Positions 27,163 through 35,600 of a DNA stretch of 64,000 bases are shown here, piece by piece. This stretch comes from Bacteroidales bacterium. Lineage in GTDB: Bacteria; Bacteroidota; Bacteroidia; Bacteroidales; UBA932. Made by a program: the position numbers and the translations under genes. The notes under the pieces were generated by a model. The model searched no databases, was not told the DNA's origin, and worked only from the letters and a program-made list of their open reading frames with translations. How positions within the stretch are numbered: the first letter of the stretch is position 1; each line of letters opens with the position of its first letter. Where the stretch lies: NCBI GenBank assembly GCA_017551425.1, contig JAFZLQ010000007.1, positions 3,872 to 67,871 of the forward strand, in the 5' to 3' direction.

Positions 27163-27871
27163 CTTCCGGGGTATTTATGATGGCAAGTTGCTCGGGGGTG
27201 TACAGCAGTCTGTCTGTGAACGACGGTGCCAGGCGCGACAGGGCCGTGAAGCCGCCCAGTACCAGCGCCACCGCCGCCACGGACGCCAGCGCCCAGATAA
27301 CGGCCTTGTTGCGAGGGCGTTTGGAGATTTCTCCACTTCGCTGTGCTTCGGTCGAAATGACAGTTGACTGTTCGGCTTCGGCTGCCGGCGGCACACACTG
27401 CGTAGTGGAACCTGCATCCGAAGCCTCGACGATCTCCGGGAGGGCGGCGGCGTGGGTCTTGAGGGAAACGCTGGCAAGGCCGCAGGCGTCGGGCGTTATG
27501 TCCAGGTCCGGGGCGGGAACGAAGAAGACGTGCCCCTCGCGTGTGGAACGCAGACGTCCGAGGCCGGGAAGCTCCACGCTGCGGGACTCCCCCAGTTCCC
27601 TGGAAAGGCCCTCGGCGAAGCCAGCGATGATGCCTTCCGCCACCTGCACGCCAATTCCGTTGCTGCCGGCATAAAGGCCGGCCAGGAGGCCGTCGGAACT
27701 CTCCTTTGCGGAAAAGCCCAGGCGGCGGTATGGAGGATTGATGGTATAGCCCCTGTCCGAGAAGGATGCGGGCATGTTCTCGGCGCAGAAAGTGCCGAGA
27801 CCGGGGAGGCTCAGGGAGTCGTGGTCGAGCATGAGCTCCGTGATCATCCTGGATAATAATGCCACATCCAT
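27140..27871 (-). CDS. HU-CCDC81-domain membrane protein
   Basis: 243 residues. Two HU-like CCDC81 domains: residues 1-60 (MITELMLDHDSLSLPGLGTF) and about 68-135 (VQVAEGIIAGFAEGLSRELGESRSVELPGLG region). A single transmembrane helix follows at about 190-212 (WALASVAAVALVLGGF) and a short tail. Bacteroidetes proteins of this type often carry a C-terminal SPOR domain, absent here. Residues about 170-183 (STVISTEAQRSGEISK) are translated from a REP-like repeat. It heads the wall-recycling run. Role unproven; possibly linked to envelope or division. Confidence 0.8.
   Translation of the reverse strand: MDVALLSRMITELMLDHDSLSLPGLGTFCAENMPASFSDRGYTINPPYRRLGFSAKESSDGLLAGLYAGSNGIGVQVAEGIIAGFAEGLSRELGESRSVELPGLGRLRSTREGHVFFVPAPDLDITPDACGLASVSLKTHAAALPEIVEASDAGSTTQCVPPAAEAEQSTVISTEAQRSGEISKRPRNKAVIWALASVAAVALVLGGFTALSRLAPSFTDRLLYTPEQLAIINTPEDGTDLPR
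27324..27363 (-). repeat. Short REP-like unit (about 40 bp), copy 2
   Basis: On the minus strand it reads TGTCATTTCGACCGAAG ... GAGAAATCTC, matching the copy at 16770-16810. It lies in the linker before the transmembrane helix of the HU-CCDC81 protein and keeps the frame open. Confidence 0.75.
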
Positions 27872-27878
27872 AACAACG

Positions 27879-27886
27879 CAAATCTA
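27879..27886 (-). promoter_or_regulatory. -7 element of the HU-CCDC81 gene run
   Basis: TAGATTTG (TAnnTTTG) ends only 7 nt before the ATG at 27871. The transcript would start within a few bases of the start codon. No -33 box at the standard spacing. Confidence 0.5.
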
Positions 27887-27905
27887 CAAAAAAAAGCTGA
27901 AAAAA

Positions 27906-27936
27906 TTTGCAATTCACAAAAATCGCAGTAACTTTG
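27906..27936 (+). promoter_or_regulatory. Promoter of tRNA-Asn
   Basis: TTTG at 27906-27909, a 19-nt spacer and TAACTTTG at 27929-27936: a near-ideal Bacteroidota housekeeping promoter, 30 nt before the tRNA. Confidence 0.85.
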
Positions 27937-27966
27937 CAGTCCCTATCAGAAATGAAGGGAAAATAT

Positions 27967-28040
27967 TCCTCCTTAGCTCAGTTGGTTAGAGCACCTGACT
28001 GTTAATCAGGGGGTCCTGGGTTCAAGTCCCCGAGGGGGAG
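27967..28040 (+). tRNA. tRNA-Asn (anticodon GTT)
   Basis: 74 nt with a complete cloverleaf: 7-bp acceptor stem (one G-T pair), D arm GCTC/GAGC, anticodon stem CCTGA/TCAGG with GTT at 28001-28003, 5-nt variable loop and TTCAAGT T-loop. Discriminator G; CCA is not encoded. The T-stem (CTGGG/CCCCG) contains one T-C mismatch at pair 50-64, which is unusual for this tRNA. Confidence 0.96.
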
Positions 28041-28043
28041 CAG

Positions 28044-28085
28044 AAGCGGATAAACAATCGGAAACGACGGTTTGTCCGCTTTTTT
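28044..28085 (+). terminator. Rho-independent terminator of tRNA-Asn
   Basis: Stem 28045-28055 with 28070-28080 (11 bp including one G-T pair), an inner 3-bp stem with GAAA loop, and a run of Ts to 28085. It lies just after the tRNA and before the L,D-transpeptidase gene. Confidence 0.88.
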
Positions 28086-28099
28086 GTAAGAGTATTTAC

Positions 28100-28579
28100 A
28101 TGAGATTCCTGGTTGCCATAATCGCTGCGCTGCTTGCGGTCCAGATGCCGCAGGACGATAACTACATCGTCATAGACAAACAGCACTTCACCCTCACGCT
28201 CACCGCGCCGGACGGGACCGCAATAAAGACTTACGGCATAGCCTGCGGCAAGAACTACGGCAACAAGACACGCACCGGAGACCACAGGACCCCGGAAGGG
28301 ACGTTCAGGATAAACGAGCTGCTCAATTCACGCGGGATACCGCATGATTTCAATGACGGCAAAGGGCAGGTAAAGAACGCCTACGGCCCCTGGTTCCTGC
28401 GGCTCGACGTCCCCGGCAGGCGCGACATCGGCATCCACGGCACCCACCTGCCGGAATCCATAGGCACACGCTGCACCGAGGGCTGCATCCGGCTCCGCAA
28501 CGAAGACATCACAGACCTCAAATCCCGCGTGCACGTAGGCACCGTTGTAATAATCTTACCCGACGAGCTCGCAGAGTAG
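28100..28579 (+). CDS. YkuD-type L,D-transpeptidase
   Basis: 159 residues with an N-terminal hydrophobic signal (MRFLVAIIAALLAVQM). The catalytic signature is IGIHGTHLPESIGTRCTEGC followed by IRL: His113 and Cys129 are the expected catalytic pair of the HGT...S/T-x-GC motif. This family makes 3-3 peptidoglycan cross-links or attaches proteins to the wall; small stand-alone members may also be secreted carboxypeptidases. It starts 15 nt after the tRNA terminator, and its 3' end overlaps convergent miaB by 24 bp. Confidence 0.9.
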   Translation: MRFLVAIIAALLAVQMPQDDNYIVIDKQHFTLTLTAPDGTAIKTYGIACGKNYGNKTRTGDHRTPEGTFRINELLNSRGIPHDFNDGKGQVKNAYGPWFLRLDVPGRRDIGIHGTHLPESIGTRCTEGCIRLRNEDITDLKSRVHVGTVVIILPDELAE

Positions 28580-29860
28580 CGTAGCCTGGGTACAGTCGAG
28601 CACGCGCACGTTCACAAGGTCGCCTGCGCGGTGCACGGAATCCGTCCACACGCACATTTTGTTGGAACCGGCACGGCCGCAGAGCTGCGACGGGTCGCGC
28701 TTGGAAGGCCCCTCGACAAGCACTTCCAGGACCTTTCCCACATCGCGCCTGTTGCTTTCCAGCGACAGCCTGTTCTGCACGGCGATTATCTCCTCCAGGC
28801 GGCGCGTCTTCACGTCCAGGGGCACGTCATCGGGGTATTTGCGGGCGGCGAGGGTGCCTGGGCGCTCGGAATAATAGAACATGAAAGCGGCGTCGAACCC
28901 AACCTCCTCGAACAGCGACAGGGTCTGCCTGTGGTCCTCTTCTGTCTCCGAGCAGAAGCCGGCGATGACATCGGTGGAAATTGCACAGTCTGGCATGTAC
29001 CTGCGGATGGCGGCTACGCGCTGCAGGTACCACTCGCGGGTGTAGCGGCGGCGCATCTTCTCCAGGATGCGGTCCGAGCCGGACTGCACCGGCAGGTGGA
29101 TATGGTGGCAGATGTTGGCGTGGGACGCCATGGTCTGCAGCACTTCGTCGGAGATGTCCTGCGGATTGGAAGTGGAGAAACGTATGCGCATGCCGGGACA
29201 GGCCTCCGCCACGAGAGCCAGCAGGCCGGCGAAGTTGCACCCTTCATATATATAGGAATCGACGTTCTGCCCCAGGAGGGTGACCTCCCTGTAGCCCTTC
29301 TGCGCGCACTCGCAGGCCTCGCGGACTATGGAACGGGAGTCGCGGCTGCGCTCGGCGCCGCGGGTGTAAGGAACTACGCAATAGGAACATACGTTGTTGC
29401 ACCCGCGCATGATGGAGATGAATGCGGATACGCCGTTGCGGTCTGTACGCACAGGGACGATGTCGGCGTAGGTCTCCTGGCGGGAGAGCTCGACGTTTAT
29501 CTGCGGGGCTCCGGGAATGGCGTTCTGGAGCATCAGCGGCAGGGACCTGTATGCGTCAGGGCCGGCAACTATATCGACCTTTCCGGACTTGAGGAGTTCC
29601 TCTTTGAGGCGTTCCGCCATGCAGCCGAGTACTCCTACGAGTACGCCGGGGCGCTGCCTGCGCTGCTGGTTGAACTGCTCCAGGCGGCCGTGGATGCGTT
29701 GCTCGGCGTTGTCGCGGACGGAGCAGGTATTCACGAGGATGACGTCGGCCTCCCCTATCTCTTCCGTCCTTTCGTAACCGTGACGGCCGAGTATCGAGAA
29801 CACGACCTCGGTGTCAGCCACATTCATCTGGCAGCCGTACGTTTCTATATAGAGTTTCAT
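28556..29860 (-). CDS. miaB: tRNA-2-methylthio-N6-dimethylallyladenosine synthase
   Basis: 434 residues from the ATG at 29860 (MKLYIETYGCQMN), which places the conserved N-terminus exactly; seven upstream in-frame residues are discarded. MiaB is a radical-SAM methylthiotransferase acting on A37 of tRNAs reading UNN codons. N-terminal cluster cysteines are in YGCQMN, NTCSVRDNA and LGCMAERLK. The radical-SAM cluster motif is CNNVCSYC near residues 152-159. A C-terminal TRAM domain ends the protein. It is preceded by palindromic element B. Confidence 0.97.
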   Translation of the reverse strand: MKLYIETYGCQMNVADTEVVFSILGRHGYERTEEIGEADVILVNTCSVRDNAEQRIHGRLEQFNQQRRQRPGVLVGVLGCMAERLKEELLKSGKVDIVAGPDAYRSLPLMLQNAIPGAPQINVELSRQETYADIVPVRTDRNGVSAFISIMRGCNNVCSYCVVPYTRGAERSRDSRSIVREACECAQKGYREVTLLGQNVDSYIYEGCNFAGLLALVAEACPGMRIRFSTSNPQDISDEVLQTMASHANICHHIHLPVQSGSDRILEKMRRRYTREWYLQRVAAIRRYMPDCAISTDVIAGFCSETEEDHRQTLSLFEEVGFDAAFMFYYSERPGTLAARKYPDDVPLDVKTRRLEEIIAVQNRLSLESNRRDVGKVLEVLVEGPSKRDPSQLCGRAGSNKMCVWTDSVHRAGDLVNVRVLDCTQATLLCELVG

Positions 29861-29874
29861 ATCATCTTTTGTTT

Positions 29875-29998
29875 GCAACAAGCAGCTGCTGTCTGAAGAC
29901 TACGGCCTTCGGCCTATCCCTCCCGAAACAAGTTTCGGGCCCCTCCCACTCACGGCTGCGTGGGCGCAGACGGTCTTCAGACAGCAGCTGCTTGTTGC
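29875..29998 (+). repeat. Palindromic element B
   Basis: Perfect 26-bp inverted arms (29875-29900 and 29973-29998) enclose a 72-bp core. The core carries TCCCTCCC, GGGCCCCTCCCACTCACG and TGGGCG, as in element A at 16520-16764, while the arms share no sequence with A. Inner hairpins: GGCC-TTC-GGCC, CCCGAAA-CAAG-TTTCGGG and CTGCG-TGGG-CGCAG. It fills the gap between the M23/LysM gene and miaB. Confidence 0.9.
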
Positions 29999-30004
29999 CA
30001 TCAA

Positions 30005-31099
30005 CTATTTGACTCGAATCTTTCTGCCAAGGCTAAGTATGGTAGTGGGTTTGAGTCCGGGGTTGAGGCTGCAGATCTTTGAGACGCTGGTACCGTATTT
30101 GACGGCGAGGCCGCTGAGGGTGTCTCCGCTCTTGATGGTATGGTACTTCATGGCGGCGCGCTCCCTGGCTATGCGCTCTTCCTCGGCGCGTATCTGCTCG
30201 TCTGTCATGTAGATTTCCTCCTCCTCGTCTATGGACTCGGGGACGTATTTGCTGTAGGCGGAGAGGTAGCTGCGCTTGAGCACGAAGACGTTTTTGCGGA
30301 GCTTGCCGCCCGCGAAATCGATTATCCACTCAGGATCGAAGGCGTAGCCGTTGTAGCGTGCCTCGAAGTGGAGGTGCGGGCCGGAGGATCGGCCTGTGGA
30401 GCCGCCGAGGCCCAGCAGGTCTCCTGAGTGAACCCATTGCCCTGGAGTGACATCTATCTTGGAAAGGTGCCCGTAGAAGGTCTCCAGGCCGTTTTCGTGG
30501 CGCACGATGACGAGGTTGCCGTAGCCCTTGTGGCGCTCGGCGAGACGTACGCGCCCGTCGAAGGCGCAATAGACGGGAGTGCCGGTGGGATAAGGCACGT
30601 CGCAGCCCTGGTGACGGCGGCCGTGGCGAAGGCCGAAGCGCGAGAACACCTTGCCCTGGTGCGGGCAGACGAAGCGGCTGACGGAATCAACCAGAGGCAG
30701 CGTGACGCGGTAAGGAAGGCTGTCCAGCCTGTCCCGGAAGGGGTTGACGTTGTGGGTACTCCAGTTCCTGGTGAAGAGGTCGTCACCCTCGAGCGCGGCC
30801 ACGTTCTTGACGACCTTCCAGGTGTTGTCGTCGTACAGGACCACCAGGAAGCGGGCGTCGCCTACGTCCAGCGTGTCGATGGGCGCGCCGTCGCCCTTGA
30901 CGAACATGCTGATGCGGGTGGCTATGTCCGCAGGGCGGGTGAGGGTGTCGGCGACGGCTTCAGCCTCGGCCTCGGCAGACTCCGCCCAGGTTTCCGGCTC
31001 CACTCCCCCGGTGTCGGGGATATCGGGACCGTCCTGGATCTGGGCGGAAGCCGCAAGGCATGCGAAAAGCAGCAGGACCGATGTAAAAAGACGTTTCAT
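30005..31099 (-). CDS. M23 metallopeptidase with C-terminal LysM domain
   Basis: 364 residues. Signal peptide (ending AASAQ), an acidic N-terminal region, then the peptidase M23 domain (about 145-265) with HQGCD near 166 and GPHLHFE near 240, which carry the zinc ligands (HxxxD and HxH). A charged helical linker (DEEEEIYMTDEQIRAEEERI) leads to LysM (about 317-362, YHTIKSGDTLSGLAVKYGT). With ligands intact it is probably an active endopeptidase on peptidoglycan cross-bridges. Its start overlaps the phosphohexomutase stop by one base. Confidence 0.92.
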   Translation of the reverse strand: MKRLFTSVLLLFACLAASAQIQDGPDIPDTGGVEPETWAESAEAEAEAVADTLTRPADIATRISMFVKGDGAPIDTLDVGDARFLVVLYDDNTWKVVKNVAALEGDDLFTRNWSTHNVNPFRDRLDSLPYRVTLPLVDSVSRFVCPHQGKVFSRFGLRHGRRHQGCDVPYPTGTPVYCAFDGRVRLAERHKGYGNLVIVRHENGLETFYGHLSKIDVTPGQWVHSGDLLGLGGSTGRSSGPHLHFEARYNGYAFDPEWIIDFAGGKLRKNVFVLKRSYLSAYSKYVPESIDEEEEIYMTDEQIRAEEERIARERAAMKYHTIKSGDTLSGLAVKYGTSVSKICSLNPGLKPTTILSLGRKIRVK

Positions 31100-32463
31100 C
31101 AGGCCCTGACTCCTCCGAACTGCGTTTCGATTATCTTCTGTGCCTCTGCAATCTTCTCCTTGAGGACCTCATCGCTGGAGGCCTCGCAGATGAAGCGGAG
31201 ATAAGGCTCGGTGTTGGAAGGACGGATATTGAACCACCAGGCGGGGAACTCGGCGCGATAGCCGTCGAAGTCCATGAATGCGGTGGCCTTCTCTGCGGCG
31301 AGGAAGTGGTCGCGCACTGCGTCCATGGCGCCCTTCTTGTCTTCTACGCGGAAGTTGATCTCTCCGCTGTTGCGGTAGCGGGTGATCTTGTCGATCTCCC
31401 CTCCCAGGGTGAGGCCCTTCTTCTTGAGGGCGGAGACGATGCGGAGCACAATGATGGATGCCAGCATGCCGCTGTCCGAATAGAAGAAGTCCTTGAAATA
31501 GTAGTGGCCGGCGAGCTCACCGCCCCACAGGCCGTCTATCTCGCGGAGCTTGGGAGCAGCGAAGGCGCGGCCGACACGCCATGTGTGCATCTCTGCGCCG
31601 TATGCGGCAAGCCACTCGCCCACCGCCTTGGAGGAACGGATCTCCTGGAGCACGCGGGGGTTCTTCTCTCCCCTCTCGTCGCAGAAATAGTAGGCCATGA
31701 GGCCGATGACGAGGTCGGGGGCCACGAAGCGTGCCTGCTCGTCCACGAACATCACGCGATCTGCATCTCCGTCGTAGATGACGCCTATGTCTGCGCCTGT
31801 CTTCTTTACGAGCTCGCGCAGGGGCTCCACGTTCTTGGGAATGAGGGGATTGGGCTCATGGTTGGGGAAGCGGCCGTCGAGAGTGTCGAAGATATATGCG
31901 GGAGCGTCTCCGTAAATCTGCTTCACGAAGAGGCTCGACATGCCGTTGGAGCAGTCGATGGCGAGCTTGAGGTTGCTGTAGTCGCCCTTGTACTTCTTGA
32001 GGAACTCGATATAGTCGGGCTTGATGTCGATTTCCTTGACGACGCCCTTCTTTGCAGCGACGGGGGTGGGATGACCCTCGTCTATCCACTGCTTGATCTG
32101 GCCGAGGCCGGTATCCAGGCCCACGGGGAGGGCGTTCTCGCGGGAGACCTTCATGCCGTTGTATTCTGCGGGGTTGTGCGATGCTGTGATCTGCACGGAT
32201 GCCTTGTAACCGTAGTTTGCGGTACCGAAGTACACGAGCGGCGTGCTGCTGAGGCCTATGTCATCCACATTGGCGCCGGCGTCGGTGATACCCTTGATGA
32301 GGTAGTCGTGAATCTCCTGCGAGGAAACGCGGCAGTCGCGGCCGACGAGGACGGTATCGGCATTGAGCAGCCGGGGAAGGAAATAGCCCACCTTGTAGGC
32401 TATGTCTTTGTCGAAATCTACGTTATAGATTCCGCGAATGTCGTAAGCGTGAAATGCACCCAT
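31099..32463 (-). CDS. Phosphomannomutase/phosphoglucomutase
   Basis: 454 residues from the ATG at 32463 (MGAFHAYDIRGIYN), which matches the family N-terminus better than the longer frame. The phosphoserine loop TASHNP is near residue 93, the metal-binding loop DGDADR near 230, and the C-terminal phosphate-binding motif is RPSNTEPYLR. It interconverts hexose-6- and hexose-1-phosphates for nucleotide-sugar synthesis. Whether mannose or glucose phosphate is preferred cannot be told from sequence. Confidence 0.94.
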   Translation of the reverse strand: MGAFHAYDIRGIYNVDFDKDIAYKVGYFLPRLLNADTVLVGRDCRVSSQEIHDYLIKGITDAGANVDDIGLSSTPLVYFGTANYGYKASVQITASHNPAEYNGMKVSRENALPVGLDTGLGQIKQWIDEGHPTPVAAKKGVVKEIDIKPDYIEFLKKYKGDYSNLKLAIDCSNGMSSLFVKQIYGDAPAYIFDTLDGRFPNHEPNPLIPKNVEPLRELVKKTGADIGVIYDGDADRVMFVDEQARFVAPDLVIGLMAYYFCDERGEKNPRVLQEIRSSKAVGEWLAAYGAEMHTWRVGRAFAAPKLREIDGLWGGELAGHYYFKDFFYSDSGMLASIIVLRIVSALKKKGLTLGGEIDKITRYRNSGEINFRVEDKKGAMDAVRDHFLAAEKATAFMDFDGYRAEFPAWWFNIRPSNTEPYLRFICEASSDEVLKEKIAEAQKIIETQFGGVRA

Positions 32464-32501
32464 TGTTGTATTGTTTAGTGTTTGATGATTCTTGTAACCT
32501 A

Positions 32502-32509
32502 CAAATATA
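32502..32509 (-). promoter_or_regulatory. -7 element of the phosphohexomutase operon
   Basis: TATATTTG (TAnnTTTG) about 38 nt before the ATG at 32463. It would drive the phosphohexomutase, M23/LysM and miaB genes. Confidence 0.6.
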
Positions 32510-32537
32510 ATATTTTTTGGACAGAAGTAAAACAATA

Positions 32538-32568
32538 CCGGCGGCGGAGCTCAACACCCGGCCGCCGG
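32538..32568 (-). terminator. Probable terminator of the fimbrial operon
   Basis: A perfect 8-bp GC stem (32538-32545 with 32561-32568) followed on the minus strand by TATTGTTTTA. A second palindrome (TACTCAAAT/ATTTGAGTA, 32571-32611) lies between it and the last fimbrial stop. The U-tract is interrupted, so efficiency is uncertain. Confidence 0.55.
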
Positions 32569-32627
32569 CATACTCAAATTCGGATTTTGTCTGGTTAGAT
32601 GGATTTGAGTATTTATGTCTTTATTAT

Positions 32628-35600
32628 TTATTCATAGTATTGGTACGTTACGGTAACGCTGTAAATGTAAATGTCGTTGTCATTTGACATGAAGAAGTAT
32701 AGAGGCCTGTCTGCCGTACCAGTCCAGGTTCCGGTAGAGTTGTTGGTATTATTGCCGTTACTTGTGGTGTATGAGCCAATTGTAGAATTCTCTTCAACTG
32801 CCGCATAAGTGTAGTCGGAGGAAGGATAATGGTAGATATAGCTGTTGCCAGACCTTCTGCGAAGGCAATTGAATACTACCCTTGTTATCTCGTAGTCGCT
32901 GCGGCTGCAGGTGAAATGCAGAATATTGAAATACTCCTGGCTCTCACCATAAATATACCCTGTATTGTTGTAAGTTGTGTACTCAAAAAAGTAGTCCAGG
33001 GTCATGGTTATGGTATTGTTCGTGTACGACGTGCTTCCGTTGAAATTACCGGCGGAGAAGCTTGCCGTCTGGCCAGTCACCGCCCTTCTGAAGTTGAGGG
33101 TATAACGCTGGCCGTTTTCGATTACTGTATCATACAGGTCGGCAAGGGAAACCTGGGCATAATGATAGCCATTAGCTCCGTTTGAATCATTGCCGTTATA
33201 ACGGAAATAGACAACACCATCTTCCACACCATCGCCCCACTTTGACAGAGTAATCGTTACATTATCCCGACTTGTATAGAGGTTTTCGGTCGTAAAACGA
33301 GTAGAATAACTGCTGTTATTGACATAATCACTATCCGAATACGTATTCTTATAATAAGCATATACATAAGTTCTGTTAGAGCTTGGCCTTCTCGTTCCCG
33401 CGGCCAGGCTCGACCCGGAAGTCAGCACGAAGCTGGTAGGACGGCTGACGGAAAGCGTAGCCTCGTTGTAGTCTTCGTGACTGAGGGTGACGGAGCATGC
33501 GGAGAAGCGCTTGGTGGACTTGAGCGAGAATGTCCAAGTGCGGGTGCTGGCATTGTCGGGCGTGAAGGTGTAGGTACCGTCGCCGTTGTCCGTAAACAGG
33601 GCGTTGGTTCCCGTGTTGCCGTCGAGGGTGAGCCCGTCGAAGCTGACGGTAATCGGCACCACAAGGCCGTCCACGTAGGTGAAGCTGAACGTAGTGGTCT
33701 TGTTCAGGCCGAGAGGCAGGGGTGAGGTGCCGAAGGTGAGATTGGTGAACTCGGCGCCGATGATGGTAGCCGTGGCCTCGTTGGAGGCGTAGAGCTGGGG
33801 ATTCTCGCTTATGTTGACGGTGGACAGGATGACCTTTGCCTGGCTTCCCACGGCCCCTGTGGCCGTAAGGGCAAGGCTTACCTCCGGATTGCCCTCCTCA
33901 ACAATGTAGTGATAATCATTGTTGTTGTATGTGGTCAGACGGGTAGTCACGGGAGTGACATGGTCTTCCCTGTACTGGGGCGTCAGGCCGATGAGCGTGA
34001 CGGTAAGGATAGGCGGCAGCACCCGGTTGGATGTGGAAAGCCCCTTGTCCCTCGCCACCGTGGCATTTGCGCTTTTATTCAACGCATTGGAAGGATCCCA
34101 CCACACTATGGGATCTCCGTTGTGCGCCACGTCCATCACGAAGGTGAATGTCGCATTGCCGTGCCTGTACACAGAAGTCGGGGTGAAGGCAAGGCTGGAG
34201 AACTCACGCTGGGCGTAGTTATAGAACAGGTCGTATGCATACGCATCGTTGAAGTAGTGGTTGTGCACGTATATGGTGCAGGCGTTCTGGGGAACTGTGG
34301 TCTTGAAATGGCAGTCGAAATAATTCCAGGTTTTGCCGCCGCTGCTTGTGGTGGGCAGCGCCTTGTACTGGGCCTCCGTAAGCGACTTCACATAATAGAA
34401 TGCGGGGGAACTGTTGTTGGGGTCTGTAGAGGTGCCGAAATCGACGGGGAGGGAGTCTCCGTCCGGAGTAAGGCTGTAACCGTTCGGCTCTATGGTGAAG
34501 TCCAGGGGGAACACGGAACGGGAAAGGCCGGTGGGTATCATAATGCGCACGACCTCGGTCTGGCCGGTCGCTGCCATGACGTATTTCTGCTGGCAGGTGA
34601 CGCGTATCTCCTGGCGGGGCGACGTCTTGATGATAACGTTACGGCTCATCTCGCGGCCGTTGTAACTTCCAGTTACGTGAATGGCCTGGGTACGCTCCTG
34701 GGTAAAGTAATTCTCGCTGTCTTTGTAAGACTCGTTCAGCTCGTAATAGATCATGCCCCATTTCTCTTCGGCGGGGTTGTCTATCTGGGCCTGGGTTGCG
34801 GCTACCCAAGCGTTGTTCTGGCGCACGTACTGGATTACGTTGTTGCTGTTGTCCTTGGAAATCCAGACCCGGTAACCGCTGCCCTGGGTCTTGAACGCAA
34901 GCACGCCCTGGCTGGAGGCCTGGGACGGGGTAAGTTCAGTGAAAACGCCGGTATTGGTATTTACGGTTCCCACCTTGATGGTCACCAGTTCGTTGCCTTC
35001 CTTGTTGGCCTCGTACGTCTCGTCGGTGATGTTGGTAGGGATGTAGCGGAACATCACGGAGTCGAGCTGCGGCTGCACGTAGAACTTCTCTGTGAAAGAC
35101 GTACCGATACTGGATTTACCGTCGGATATGTTGATGAGGTCCTGGTAGGTAGGGTCGCCGGAAACTGTGGCGGAAGAGGCTTTGGAGGCCTTGGTGATAT
35201 CGGTTTCGCCGGAACCCGCCTCGATATCCAGAAGGTGCACGGTATAAGACTGGTTGCGGAGAATCGGAATGGCCACGCCCTCGGTGTTGACGATGTCAAG
35301 GGCGTAGTACTTTTCGCCGTCGCTGACGTCGTTCTGGTCTATGCGTTCGGCAAGTATTATGATACGGGTGGCACGGCGATCCGACGAAGGCATGGTCCTC
35401 TCATAAACGTACAGGACGTTGTTTTGGGGATTGGAATTATCCCAGACCTGCATGTCGGACAATACCGGAATCGATCTGTCGGAATGTCCGGCGGCCGGAT
35501 AATAATCGTAGGACTGGTTCGACGGCGAGAAGCCCTCGTAATTGAAAGGGGCGCTGGTGACCAGAGTATCGGCGGGATTGGTCGAGTCGATTCCGTACCT

